Part shown: piece by piece, positions 8,820 through 17,390 of the stretch
Layout of the letters: the number at the start of each line of letters is the position of its first letter
Numbering within the stretch: position 1 is the first letter of the stretch
From: Pseudomonas sp.
Lineage (GTDB): Bacteria > Pseudomonadota > Gammaproteobacteria > Pseudomonadales > Pseudomonadaceae
Reading direction: 5' to 3'
DNA length: 64,000 nucleotides
Assembly (NCBI RefSeq): GCF_017744435.1
Contig: NZ_JAGIBG010000004.1
Span: 181,880-245,879 of the forward strand
The notes under the pieces: model-generated
Databases searched by the model: none
The model's input: the letters and a program-made list of their open reading frames with translations, nothing else
What the model was told of the DNA's origin: nothing
Program-made: the position numbers and the translations under genes

Positions 8820-10256
8820 TTATTCAGCGAGTTTGAAGGTGATGAAGCTGGCACGCCCCTGGCGCAGCACGCGCATCGACACCGAACGGTTCTTCGGCAG
8901 GTCCTTGGCGATTTCGGTGAACTGCTTGGCCGACGCGACCGCCTGGTTATTCAGGTGGCTGATCACGTCGCCCGGGCGCAGCCCGATCATCGCGGCCGGG
9001 CCGTCCTGGACTTCCTTGATGACCACGCCACCCTTGAGTTCCAGGGTCTTCTTCTGTTCGGCGGTCAGGTCCGATACCGACACGCCCAGGCGGTTGCTGT
9101 TGCGCTCGGCGCCGCCTTCAGGGCCGCTACCGGTACCGATGTCGGCATCGTCATCCGGCATTGGGCCGACGGCAACGTCCAGGGTCTGGCGCTTGCCGTT
9201 GCGGATGATTTCGAGCTTGGCTTTCTCGCCGTCCTTCAGGCTGCCGACCAGGTGCGGCAGGTCGGCCGACATGACGATCGGCTGCCCGTTCATGCTCAGG
9301 ATCACGTCACCCACCTGCAGGCCGCCCTTGGCTGCCGGGCCGTTTTCCAGTACTTGCGCCACCAGGGCACCGGCCGGCTTGTCGAGACCGAACGATTCAG
9401 CCAGGTCCTTGTTGACCTCCTGAATCACCACGCCCAGCCAGCCGCGGCTGACCTTGCCGTCTTTCTTCAGCTGGTTGGACACATCGATGGCCACGTCGAT
9501 CGGAATGGCGAAGGACAAGCCCATGAAGCCACCGGAACGGGTGAAGATCTGCGAGTTGATACCCACCACTTCGCCCTTCATGTTGAACAGTGGGCCACCG
9601 GAGTTACCCGGGTTGATGGCCACGTCGGTCTGGATGAACGGCACATAGGTGTCGTTGGGCAGGGTCCGGCCCTTGGCGCTGACAATACCTTTGGTCACCG
9701 AGTGGTCGAAGCCGAACGGCGAACCGATGGCCAGCACCCACTCGCCAACCTTGAGCTTCTCGGAGTCACCCAGCTTGACGGTCGGCAGGTTCTTGCCCTC
9801 GACCTTGAGCAGGGCCACGTCGGTACGCGGGTCGGTGCCGATCAGCTTGGCCTGCAGCTCGCTGCGGTCCGACAGGCGGACGATGATCTCGTCGGCATCG
9901 GCAACCACGTGATTGTTGGTCAGGACATAGCCATCGCTGGAAATGATGAAGCCCGAACCCAGCGACATGGCCTCGCGCTGACGGTCACCGCGCGGCGAAC
10001 GCGGCTGCTGCGGCATGTTGCGCTCGAAGAACTCGCGGAACATCGGCGGCAGGCCTTCGAGGTCCGGCATCTGCCCGGAGGCGAGGCGGTCCGGCAGTTT
10101 CTGCTTGGTGCTGATGTTGACCACGGCCGGCGAGGCCTGCTCGACCAGGGTGGTGAAGTCCGGCAGGGCTTCATCGGCCTGGGCGCTGAGCACCTGGCCG
10201 AGCATCAGCACGGCGGCGAACATCGTTAGGTAGGATTTCAAGCGTGGTATTGACAT
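8820..10256 (-). CDS. mucD: Periplasmic serine protease MucD (DegP/HtrA family)
   Basis: 478 aa. Signal peptide MSIPRLKSYLTMFAAVLML... ending in SAQA. Trypsin-like domain with H in LTNNHVV, D in TDVALLKV and nucleophile S in NPGNSGGPLFN, followed by two PDZ domains (about 270-360 and 385-475). It degrades misfolded periplasmic proteins and, in P. aeruginosa, keeps AlgU activity low. It sits 187 nt downstream of mucB, with no mucC between them, so part of its expression may come from its own promoter. A terminator follows at 8776-8802. Confidence 0.95.
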   Translation of the reverse strand: MSIPRLKSYLTMFAAVLMLGQVLSAQADEALPDFTTLVEQASPAVVNISTKQKLPDRLASGQMPDLEGLPPMFREFFERNMPQQPRSPRGDRQREAMSLGSGFIISSDGYVLTNNHVVADADEIIVRLSDRSELQAKLIGTDPRTDVALLKVEGKNLPTVKLGDSEKLKVGEWVLAIGSPFGFDHSVTKGIVSAKGRTLPNDTYVPFIQTDVAINPGNSGGPLFNMKGEVVGINSQIFTRSGGFMGLSFAIPIDVAIDVSNQLKKDGKVSRGWLGVVIQEVNKDLAESFGLDKPAGALVAQVLENGPAAKGGLQVGDVILSMNGQPIVMSADLPHLVGSLKDGEKAKLEIIRNGKRQTLDVAVGPMPDDDADIGTGSGPEGGAERNSNRLGVSVSDLTAEQKKTLELKGGVVIKEVQDGPAAMIGLRPGDVISHLNNQAVASAKQFTEIAKDLPKNRSVSMRVLRQGRASFITFKLAE

Positions 10257-10443
10257 ACGGCTCCCGTCACAACGAGCGGTAGTTGGAAATTGCCCTGCAC
10301 AAAGCAGGAAAGGCCAGACTCCTAGAAGCCTGACCTATAGAAAATTTGCCGAAGGATTGCAAATGACAATGCTTTAATTTCATTTCAGCCGCGTGTCCGT
10401 TCGCCTGTGCATTGCCCTTGATACGGCCCGCAAAAGCGCGCCG

Positions 10444-11409
10444 TCACTGGCGCGCCTGGGCATCCTGAGGGCGCATCGACAACGCGATACGTTCTGCCGT
10501 ACCCAGCGGAATCTCGCCGACCACGGTGACCTGCACCTTGCCCTTGGGCGTGTTCAGCCGGCGTGAAACGGCCGAGGTCGGGCCAAGCTGGGTGCGCACA
10601 TCGGCACCGGCATCATCCTTCACGGGCTCGAGGAACACCGAGAATCGGGCCAGACCATCGTCATACATCAGGCTGCTGATCGAGCTGTTGCGCTCAGGGT
10701 CGCGGCGCACCGTACTGTTGATCAGTTCGAACCCCGGCGGCAGCCAGTCCGAACGCCAACCGGCAACGGCTTCGGTGTTGGTACTGGCCGCACGCTCGAC
10801 CGGCTTGCAAGCCGCACTGGCTTGCAGGTCCTGGTCGGTAGGCAGGTCGTCGGTGTCCAGGCGGGTCATCTGGAAGCGTTCGAGCAACTGCCCCTTGTCG
10901 TTGAGCATCAACGAACGCAGCGGCAGGCCGGTACGGCGGTCCAGGTGGAGCTCGAATGCATAGCGGTGCTGGTCACGCGGCGTCAGCGTGACAATCACCG
11001 CGTCGCGGTCAGCGACCCGGGACTTGCCCGCCACACCCAGGTCGTACCAGCTCATCAGCTTGAGGGGATCGAGCGAACGCTGTGCAGAATCAGGAGGGTT
11101 GCCTACCCCGCTCGCCAAGGCACCACTGACGCACTGCACCTTGCCATCCACGCGCACGATTTCCTGGGCGGTGCCATCGAGCTGCAGAAGCCGCTCGCTG
11201 ACTTTGCCGTCCTGAACGCGATGCCAGATATCGTGGGAAGAGAAGCTGCCGTTACGTTCGTAGACGAAGGAGCCCTGGTAACTCTGCTTCTGCTCGGCCT
11301 GTGCCAGCTTGTTCAACCATTCGCTCGCCTCGGGCGAGGAATTGGCTGCCAACGCTGGCACCGTCATGCAGCTGCCTATCAGCAGCGACAGGAGAGGTAG
11401 CGCGCGCAT
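10444..11409 (-). CDS. mucB: Sigma-E regulatory protein MucB (RseB family)
   Basis: 321 aa periplasmic protein that binds the periplasmic face of MucA and shields it from AlgW cleavage. Signal peptide MRALPLLSLLIGSCMTVPALA. LolA-like N-terminal domain (SYQGSFVYERNGSFSSHDIWHRV, LVE-type VSERLLQLDG) and a C-terminal domain from about residue 215 (WLPPGFELI). Twelve nt after mucA. Full length. Confidence 0.95.
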   Translation of the reverse strand: MRALPLLSLLIGSCMTVPALAANSSPEASEWLNKLAQAEQKQSYQGSFVYERNGSFSSHDIWHRVQDGKVSERLLQLDGTAQEIVRVDGKVQCVSGALASGVGNPPDSAQRSLDPLKLMSWYDLGVAGKSRVADRDAVIVTLTPRDQHRYAFELHLDRRTGLPLRSLMLNDKGQLLERFQMTRLDTDDLPTDQDLQASAACKPVERAASTNTEAVAGWRSDWLPPGFELINSTVRRDPERNSSISSLMYDDGLARFSVFLEPVKDDAGADVRTQLGPTSAVSRRLNTPKGKVQVTVVGEIPLGTAERIALSMRPQDAQARQ

Positions 11410-11421
11410 GATCCTCCTTAC

Positions 11422-12012
11422 TTAGCGGTTTTCCAGGCTGGCGGCGCGGGCATACGGCAGGGCGGTTTCAGTGCCCTTGAGCGCGGATTCCTGCGCGTGC
11501 TGGCGCAGATAGCCTGGCAGACGCTGATCCCAGCCGGCCTGGTTCTGCAGCACGCCGTTGGCCATCGGCCCGGTCGGTTGCTCACTGCTTTCACTATAGC
11601 CTGCCAGAACCGCCGGGCCCTGACTTTGTGGCATGCTCAGGCCTTGCTGTGCAGGCTGCTGGGCAGCCAGCTCGGCGCCGGTGATCTCGTCCTGGTTGTA
11701 CATGCGTACGCCGGCCAGCACTGCTACGGTGACCGAGGCAGCCACGGCCAGGCGGCCAATGCTGCGCCACGGGCCCTGCTTGACCTTGACCGGCACGGCT
11801 TCATCAGCCAGCGCGGCGGAGACCGCCGAGGCGATATCCAGCTTGGGCAGCAGCAGTTCCTTGTGCATCGCTGCGCGGGCTACCTGGTAACGCGACCAGG
11901 TGGCACGGGTTTCGGCATCGTCGACGGCATTCAACACCCGACGCAATTCCAGTTCGTCCGCTTCGTTATCCATCACCGCGGACAGCGATTCCTGCAAAGC
12001 TTCACGACTCAT
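11422..12012 (-). CDS. mucA: Anti-sigma factor MucA
   Basis: 196 aa inner-membrane anti-sigma factor. Cytoplasmic N-terminal AlgU-binding region (MSREALQESLSAVMDNEADELELRRVL), one transmembrane segment (about 86-104, LAVAASVTVAVLAGVRMY), and a periplasmic C-terminus with the Pro/Gln-rich stretch that RseP-type regulated proteolysis senses. The reading frame is intact with no mucA22-like truncation, so the strain is not constitutively mucoid on this evidence. It lies 31 nt downstream of algU. Confidence 0.95.
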   Translation of the reverse strand: MSREALQESLSAVMDNEADELELRRVLNAVDDAETRATWSRYQVARAAMHKELLLPKLDIASAVSAALADEAVPVKVKQGPWRSIGRLAVAASVTVAVLAGVRMYNQDEITGAELAAQQPAQQGLSMPQSQGPAVLAGYSESSEQPTGPMANGVLQNQAGWDQRLPGYLRQHAQESALKGTETALPYARAASLENR

Positions 12013-12043
12013 GGCGGTTCCTCTCTTGGCTGTCGCCGCTGTC

Positions 12044-12625
12044 TCAGGTTTCCTGCAACAACGGCTGCAGGGCTTTGTCTATGGCCTCCCGAGCGCGGAA
12101 GATTCGAGAGCGCACGGTACCCACCGGACATTGCATGACGCTGGCAATGTCTTCGTAACTCAACCCGTCGAACTCACGCAGGGTCAGTGCCGTGCGCAGA
12201 TCTTCGGGCAGTTGCTGGATGGTGCGATGGACAGTGCCTTCGATTTCATCCCGCAACAACGAGCGCTCTGGGGACTCGAGATCCTTGAGACCATGATCGC
12301 CGTCGTAAAACTCCGCATCCTCGGAGCTCACATCGCTGTCTGGCGGCCGTCTTCCACGGGACACCAGGTAGTTCTTCGCCGTATTGATGGCGATGCGGTA
12401 CAGCCAGGTATAAAACGCACTGTCACCGCGAAAATTGCCAAGCGCACGGTAGGCCTTGATAAAGGCTTCCTGCGCCACATCCTGGGCCTCGTGGGTGTCG
12501 TGAACGAACCGCACGATCAACCCTAGAATCTTGTGCTGATACTTCAGCACCAACAGATCGAACGCTCGCCTGTCTCCGCGCTGCACGCGCTCGACAAGCT
12601 GCTGATCCTCTTCCTGGGTTAGCAT
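12044..12625 (-). CDS. algU: RNA polymerase sigma factor AlgU (RpoE/sigma-22)
   Basis: 193 aa ECF sigma factor for envelope stress. Start ATG 12625 (MLTQEEDQQLVERVQRGDRRAFD) with GAGGAG 5 nt upstream; a GTG two codons earlier is rejected. Region 2 (DLLVLKYQHKILGLIVRFVHD...AQEAFIKAYRALGNFRG) and region 4 (LPEDLRTALTLREFDGLSYEDIASVMQCPVGTVRSRIFRAREAI) are complete. It drives its own operon from GAACTT-type promoters upstream. Divergent from nadB. Confidence 0.97.
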   Translation of the reverse strand: MLTQEEDQQLVERVQRGDRRAFDLLVLKYQHKILGLIVRFVHDTHEAQDVAQEAFIKAYRALGNFRGDSAFYTWLYRIAINTAKNYLVSRGRRPPDSDVSSEDAEFYDGDHGLKDLESPERSLLRDEIEGTVHRTIQQLPEDLRTALTLREFDGLSYEDIASVMQCPVGTVRSRIFRAREAIDKALQPLLQET

Positions 12626-12684
12626 GAACACTCCTCAGTGAACTCGAAGGAGCGGTGCAACAGCCTTTGTTCAGGCTTGCAACC

Positions 12685-12711
12685 ATAGACTCGGGCTTTG
12701 CGCAAAAGTTC
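12685..12711 (-). promoter_or_regulatory. AlgU-dependent promoter, proximal to algU
   Basis: On the minus strand GAACTT (12706-12711) is followed after 16 bp by TCTAT (12685-12689). This matches the AlgU consensus GAACTT-N16/17-TCtgA. It is 60 bp upstream of the algU start, in the position of the autoregulated P1 promoter of P. aeruginosa. Confidence 0.8.
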
Positions 12712-12878
12712 TCCCCTCCAAGCAAGTTTCCTGCGGCCCTTGGTCGGCTCGCACGGAAGACGCGGCGCGGTCACGGCCCGCTGCGTCGATAATCAGGTTT
12801 CGAATACGCAGGTGTCAGCCCGAATAGAGCTGCCGCCCCGCGTCGCCGCGGCAAATTATGGCGTGCGGACAGCCTTCA

Positions 12879-12906
12879 TAGGATTTCCGGCCGTGTCGGA
12901 AAGTTC
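12879..12906 (-). promoter_or_regulatory. AlgU-dependent promoter, distal
   Basis: A second minus-strand GAACTT (12901-12906) followed after 17 bp by TCCTA (12879-12883). The -10 matches less well than the proximal one. Two AlgU-type promoters upstream of algU agree with the known multi-promoter arrangement in P. aeruginosa. Confidence 0.6.
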
Positions 12907-13060
12907 CCGCAAAGATTGACGCAACGTCCTAAGTGGCATGGAAATTGGCTACCGCAGGCTGCTATAAAGGCAGCCCGGCCAGTATTCACGATAGTTTCAC
13001 ATTGCCATCTGCACGTGACTATTGTGCCGCGCCCTTTCCAAAGATTACTAGTGTCCCGAC

Positions 13061-14665
13061 ATGAGCCAACAATTCCAACATGATGTCCTGGTGATCGGCA
13101 GCGGCGCAGCCGGTCTCAGCCTGGCACTGAACCTTCCCGGCCATTTGCGCATTGCCGTGCTGAGCAAGGGCGACCTGGCCAACGGCTCGACCTTCTGGGC
13201 CCAAGGCGGGGTCGCCGCCGTACTCGACGACACCGACACTGTGCAGTCGCATGTCGAAGACACCCTCAATGCCGGCGGTGGCCTGTGCGACGAAGAGGCC
13301 GTGCGCTTTACCGTCGAGCACAGCCGCGAAGCCATCGAATGGCTGATCGAGCAAGGTGTACCTTTCACCCGCGACGAACACTACAGCGTCGATGATGGTG
13401 GTTTCGAGTTCCATTTGACCCGCGAAGGCGGCCACAGCCATCGACGCATCATCCATGCGGCCGACGCCACCGGCGCGGCGATTTTCACCACCCTGCTCGA
13501 ACAAGCGCGAAAGCGCCCGAACATCGAGCTGCTGGAGCAGCGCGTGGCGGTCGACCTGATCACCGAGCGCCGTCTGGGCCTGGCGGGTGATCGCTGCCTG
13601 GGTGCCTACGTACTGAACCGCAACAGCGGCGAAGTCGACACCTTCGGCGCGCGCTTCACCGTGCTGGCCACGGGGGGCGCAGCCAAGGTCTACCTCTATA
13701 CCAGCAACCCCGACGGGGCCTGCGGCGATGGCATCGCCATGGCCTGGCGTGCCGGCTGCCGGGTGGCGAACCTGGAATTCAACCAGTTCCACCCGACCTG
13801 CCTGTATCACCCTCAGGCCAAGAGCTTCCTGGTCACCGAGGCCTTGCGTGGCGAAGGTGCGCTGTTGCGGCTGCCTAATGGTGAGCGTTTCATGCCGCGC
13901 TTCGACCCGCGCGAAGAACTGGCCCCGCGCGATATTGTCGCCCGCGCCATCGACCACGAAATGAAGCGACTGGGGGTCGACTGCGTCTACCTGGACATCA
14001 CCCACAAGCCGGCCGATTTCATCAAAAGTCACTTCCCGACCGTCTATGAACGCTGCCTGGCCTTCGGCATCGACATCACCCGCCAGCCGATTCCGGTGGT
14101 TCCGGCCGCCCATTACACCTGTGGCGGGGTCATGGTCGACGATCGCGGCCACACCGATGTGCCCGGCCTGTACGCCATCGGCGAAACCAGCTTTACCGGC
14201 CTGCACGGCGCCAACCGCATGGCCAGCAACTCGTTGCTGGAATGCTTCGTCTATGGCCGTGCCGCAGCGGCGGACATCGAGGCGAACCTGGACCAGATCG
14301 CCATGCCCAGGGCCCTGCCCTGCTGGGATGCCAGCCAGGTCACCGATTCGGACGAAGACGTGATCATCGCGCACAACTGGGACGAGTTGCGCCGTTTCAT
14401 GTGGGACTACGTGGGCATCGTGCGCACCAGCAAACGCCTGCAGCGCGCCGAGCATCGCGTTCGCCTGCTGCTCGACGAGATCGACGAGTTCTACAGCAAC
14501 TACAAGGTCAGCCGCGACCTGATCGAACTGCGCAACCTGGCCCAGGTGGCGGAGCTGATGATTCGCTCGGCGATGCAGCGCAAGGAAAGCCGCGGGCTGC
14601 ACTACACCCTGGATTACCCGGGAATGCTGCCCGAAGCCAGAGACACCATCCTCAGCCCGACCTGA
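13061..14665 (+). CDS. nadB: L-aspartate oxidase
   Basis: 534 aa FAD enzyme that oxidises L-aspartate to iminoaspartate, first step of de novo NAD synthesis. N-terminal dinucleotide motif [29 protein letters not shown], the [12 protein letters not shown] region, ATGGAAKVY, and the substrate-loop HYTCGG plus [20 protein letters not shown] near the C-terminal FAD contacts. The helical C-terminal domain is complete. The stop overlaps the end of convergent ygfX by 14 bp. Confidence 0.97.
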   Translation: MSQQFQHDVLVIGSGAAGLSLALNLPGHLRIAVLSKGDLANGSTFWAQGGVAAVLDDTDTVQSHVEDTLNAGGGLCDEEAVRFTVEHSREAIEWLIEQGVPFTRDEHYSVDDGGFEFHLTREGGHSHRRIIHAADATGAAIFTTLLEQARKRPNIELLEQRVAVDLITERRLGLAGDRCLGAYVLNRNSGEVDTFGARFTVLATGGAAKVYLYTSNPDGACGDGIAMAWRAGCRVANLEFNQFHPTCLYHPQAKSFLVTEALRGEGALLRLPNGERFMPRFDPREELAPRDIVARAIDHEMKRLGVDCVYLDITHKPADFIKSHFPTVYERCLAFGIDITRQPIPVVPAAHYTCGGVMVDDRGHTDVPGLYAIGETSFTGLHGANRMASNSLLECFVYGRAAAADIEANLDQIAMPRALPCWDASQVTDSDEDVIIAHNWDELRRFMWDYVGIVRTSKRLQRAEHRVRLLLDEIDEFYSNYKVSRDLIELRNLAQVAELMIRSAMQRKESRGLHYTLDYPGMLPEARDTILSPT

Positions 14666-15113
14666 AACAGCTGTCGAACCGGCGACGGCTGAACTTCAGC
14701 CTCACCCGCAAACGACGGTGCTGGTCAGCCCCCAAGGCATCCCGAGGTACGCACTGGCTCTCGCCGAGCCAGTGCCCTGCCCTGACGAAGCGCAACACCA
14801 CCCAGCCCGGCACCGCCACGCTGTCCCGACACAGGCGCACCGGCTGCCAACCCAGCGCCCGGCTGAACACGCGCCAGCCCAGCGCATCTCGGCGCAGGCC
14901 AGTAACAGCACGGGGATCAGTCAGCAGAATACGTCGGGGAATCGCCCAGCGAGCGTGGGCAATACAAGCGGCAAGAACACAAAGGCCAAGCCACCAGGGC
15001 AGCGCGCTCAGCCACAAGACCAGTAGCGCCAGCACCTGGCAACCCAGGTAGGCCGCCAGCAACAGGCGCGAGCCCTGCCAGCGGCACTCGAAACACTCAC
15101 TTGGGCTGGACAC
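14652..15113 (-). CDS. ygfX: YgfX-family membrane protein (partner of SdhE)
   Basis: 153 aa if it starts at GTG 15113, which overlaps the sdhE stop by 17 bp and gives [23 protein letters not shown]. Two close transmembrane helices (about 17-35 and 38-55) form an inner-membrane hairpin, then a soluble tail with [17 protein letters not shown] and [11 protein letters not shown]. Matches the YgfX pattern of E. coli (reported as a membrane partner of SdhE with effects on FtsZ/MreB). The arrangement sdhE-ygfX is conserved. The frame stays open far upstream inside sdhE, so the exact start is uncertain. Confidence 0.8.
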   Translation of the reverse strand: MSSPSECFECRWQGSRLLLAAYLGCQVLALLVLWLSALPWWLGLCVLAACIAHARWAIPRRILLTDPRAVTGLRRDALGWRVFSRALGWQPVRLCRDSVAVPGWVVLRFVRAGHWLGESQCVPRDALGADQHRRLRVRLKFSRRRFDSCFRSG

Positions 15114-15351
15114 GGTCCAGAATGATGCGGACCATGCGCTGCAGCTCCGGGTCCTCCGACTCGGTACGCTCCATGAACCAGCCGAACATGTCCTGATCTT
15201 CACAGCTCAACAGGCGGACATAAAGTTCGCGGTCGGCTTCGCTCAGGGTCGGATAGACCTCCTGGGTGAATGGCACCAGCAGTACGTCCAGTTCCAGCAT
15301 GCCGCGGCGGCTGTGCCAGAAAAGCCGGTTGAGTTCAGTTTGTTCGACCAT
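15097..15351 (-). CDS. sdhE: FAD assembly factor SdhE
   Basis: 84 aa. Promotes covalent flavinylation of succinate dehydrogenase SdhA. Contains the diagnostic [10 protein letters not shown] motif (RGxxExD). Start ATG 15351 ([17 protein letters not shown]) with GAGG about 8 nt upstream; the longer in-frame reading lacks support. It overlaps ygfX and is divergent from ygfZ, a common neighbour. Confidence 0.95.
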   Translation of the reverse strand: MVEQTELNRLFWHSRRGMLELDVLLVPFTQEVYPTLSEADRELYVRLLSCEDQDMFGWFMERTESEDPELQRMVRIILDRVQPK

Positions 15352-15484
15352 GGGGCCCTCCTCGAATGGTCGCGCAGTATACCGCGCAGTGAACGAAGCG
15401 ACACAGGGCGTTGGTCTAGTCACCTACCTATTTTGTTACTGGCGTTCTATGATGGCCGCCAGTCTTTAGCCACCGCGATGACCC

Positions 15485-16426
15485 ATGGCCGATTCCGCTT
15501 TCTTCAGCCCCCTGTCCCACGAGGGCATCCTCGCCGTCCGCGGCTCCGACGCCGGCAAGTTCCTGCAGGGCCAGCTGACCTGCAACATCAACTACCTCAG
15601 CCTCGAGCATGCCAGCCTCGGCGCCCGCTGCATGGTCAAGGGGCGCATGCAATCGAGCTTCCGCATCCTACCCGAGGGCAATGGCTACCTGCTGGCCATG
15701 GCCAGCGAGCTGCTGGAGCTGCAGCTGGCCGACCTGAAGAAGTACGCCGTGTTTTCCAAGGCCACGCTCACTGACGAGAGCGCAGCCTGGGCACGCTTCG
15801 GCCTGCAGGGTGGCGGTGCCGCGCTGCAGGCACTGGGGCTGGACCTTCCGGCTGCGGCAGGTAGCACCGTTCGCCATGATGGCCTGATCGCCATTGCCGT
15901 CTCCGCCGACCGCGCCGAACTCTGGGTACCGGCAGAGCAAGCCGACAGCATTCGCCAACAGCTGGCAGCCGCGTTGCCGGAAGGCAGCCTCAATGACTGG
16001 CTGCTGGGGCAAGTGCGCGCCGGCATCGGCCAGGTCATGGGTCCCACCCGCGAGCTGTTCATCCCGCAGATGATCAACCTGCAGGCCGTCGATGGCGTGA
16101 GCTTCAAGAAAGGTTGCTACACCGGCCAGGAAATCGTCGCGCGCATGCAGTACCTGGGCAAGCTCAAGCGCCGCCAGTACCGGCTGGCGCTCGCGCAGCA
16201 GGATATTCCGGCCCCCGGTACCGAAATCTTCTCACCGACCCATGGTTCGTCCGTTGGCGAAGTGGTGTTGGCCGCCAGCACTGGCCAGGGCTGCGAGCTG
16301 CTTGCAGTGCTCAGCGCCGAGTCGGTGGCGGACGACAACCTGCACCTGGGTAGCCTCGAAGGCCCTCGTCTGCAGGTGCTGAGCCTACCCTACGAGCTGG
16401 ACCGCGATCGGGAAATCCAGCGCTGA
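15485..16426 (+). CDS. ygfZ: Folate-binding protein YgfZ
   Basis: 313 aa, related to the aminomethyltransferase GcvT fold. Aids repair/assembly of Fe-S clusters with tetrahydrofolate. The signature KKGCYTGQEIVARMQY (K-G-C-Y-x-G-Q-E) carries the key Cys. Divergent from sdhE. Confidence 0.95.
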   Translation: MADSAFFSPLSHEGILAVRGSDAGKFLQGQLTCNINYLSLEHASLGARCMVKGRMQSSFRILPEGNGYLLAMASELLELQLADLKKYAVFSKATLTDESAAWARFGLQGGGAALQALGLDLPAAAGSTVRHDGLIAIAVSADRAELWVPAEQADSIRQQLAAALPEGSLNDWLLGQVRAGIGQVMGPTRELFIPQMINLQAVDGVSFKKGCYTGQEIVARMQYLGKLKRRQYRLALAQQDIPAPGTEIFSPTHGSSVGEVVLAASTGQGCELLAVLSAESVADDNLHLGSLEGPRLQVLSLPYELDRDREIQR

Positions 16427-16457
16427 ACAGTGCATCACCCTTGCCGTTGAGACGTTC

Positions 16458-17264
16458 ATGAACAAGCTGGCCGAGATGGTTCAAGCGCAGTTGCTCGCTG
16501 CCATCGACAACGATGACCTGGTCCTGCCAACCTTGCCCGAGGTAGCCCTGAGCATTCGCGAGGCCGCCGAAGACAGCGAGATCAGCGTTGCCGCCCTGAG
16601 CAAGGTGATCGGCCGTGACGCCGCCCTGTCGGCGCGCCTGATCAAGGTGGTCAACAGCCCGCTGCTGCGCGCAGCGGTCGAAGTCACCGACCTGCACACG
16701 GCCATCACACGATTGGGCATCAACTACAGCTGCAACCTGGCCATCGGCCTGGTGATCGAACAGATTTTCCATGCCCGCTCGTCGGCAGTTGAGCAAAAAT
16801 TGCGGGATATCTGGTCGAACAGCCTTGAAGTTGCCGGCATCAGCTATGAACTGTGCCGCCGATACACACAGCTGAAACCCGACCAGGCAACCCTCGGTGG
16901 GCTGGTCAACCAGATCGGCGCGCTGCCGGTGCTGATCTATGCCGAAGAACACAACGAGCTGCTTTCCGACCCGGTCTGCCTGCACTATGTGATCGAGCAG
17001 ATCCAGCCGGTGCTGGGGGACAAGATTTTGTCTGCGTGGGAGTTTCCCGAGCAGCTGGTCAACCTGCCGAGCCAGGTGCAGGACCTGGACCGGCGCACCG
17101 ACAAGGTCGACTACATCGATGTGGTGCAGATCGCCAAGTGCCTGAGCCAGCGCGCGCGCAGCCGGCCGTTGGCGGCGTTGCCGGCTTATCGGCACCTTGG
17201 GTTGCCCTTTGGCACCGAACTGGAGATTGCCGAGCTGCTGGAGGCGCGGAGCATGTTGCGCTGA
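16458..17264 (+). CDS. HDOD domain protein
   Basis: 268 aa, nearly all a single HDOD domain (about 15-215), a catalytically inactive HD-like fold used in signalling. Visible: LPTLPEVALSIREAAED, VIGRDAALSARLIKVVNSPLLR and AITRLG. No receiver, EAL or GGDEF domain is fused. It starts 32 nt after ygfZ. Partner and output are unknown; such proteins act in chemosensory, c-di-GMP or stress networks. Confidence 0.85.
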   Translation: MNKLAEMVQAQLLAAIDNDDLVLPTLPEVALSIREAAEDSEISVAALSKVIGRDAALSARLIKVVNSPLLRAAVEVTDLHTAITRLGINYSCNLAIGLVIEQIFHARSSAVEQKLRDIWSNSLEVAGISYELCRRYTQLKPDQATLGGLVNQIGALPVLIYAEEHNELLSDPVCLHYVIEQIQPVLGDKILSAWEFPEQLVNLPSQVQDLDRRTDKVDYIDVVQIAKCLSQRARSRPLAALPAYRHLGLPFGTELEIAELLEARSMLR

Positions 17265-17279
17265 CAGGTGCTGCCTGTA

Positions 17280-17376
17280 CCGGCCTCTTCGCGGGTAAAC
17301 CCGCTCCCACAGGTATCGCGCTGCCCTCAAGCCTTATGCTGTCCCTGTGGGAGCGGGTTCACCCGCGAAGAGGCCA
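17280..17376. repeat. REP inverted pair
   Basis: Units 17280-17313 and 17344-17376 in opposite orientation, separated by about 30 bp. Located between the convergent HDOD gene and tctE, where it may serve as a bidirectional transcript end. Confidence 0.92.
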
Positions 17377-17390
17377 GCTCAGGCTAAAGA

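Larger units (their letters stand above)
12626..13060. promoter_or_regulatory. algU/nadB divergent intergenic region
   Basis: 435 bp without a gene. It holds the two AlgU-type promoters listed separately (minus strand). The nadB side has no obvious strong Shine-Dalgarno ahead of ATG 13061, and I could not fix a sigma-70 promoter for nadB. No repeat or RNA-like hairpin stands out. Confidence 0.6.

Noticed and set aside
7129..9423. Long plus-strand open frame across lepA and mucD
   Set aside because: Spans two genes and a terminator on the other strand; no recognisable protein.
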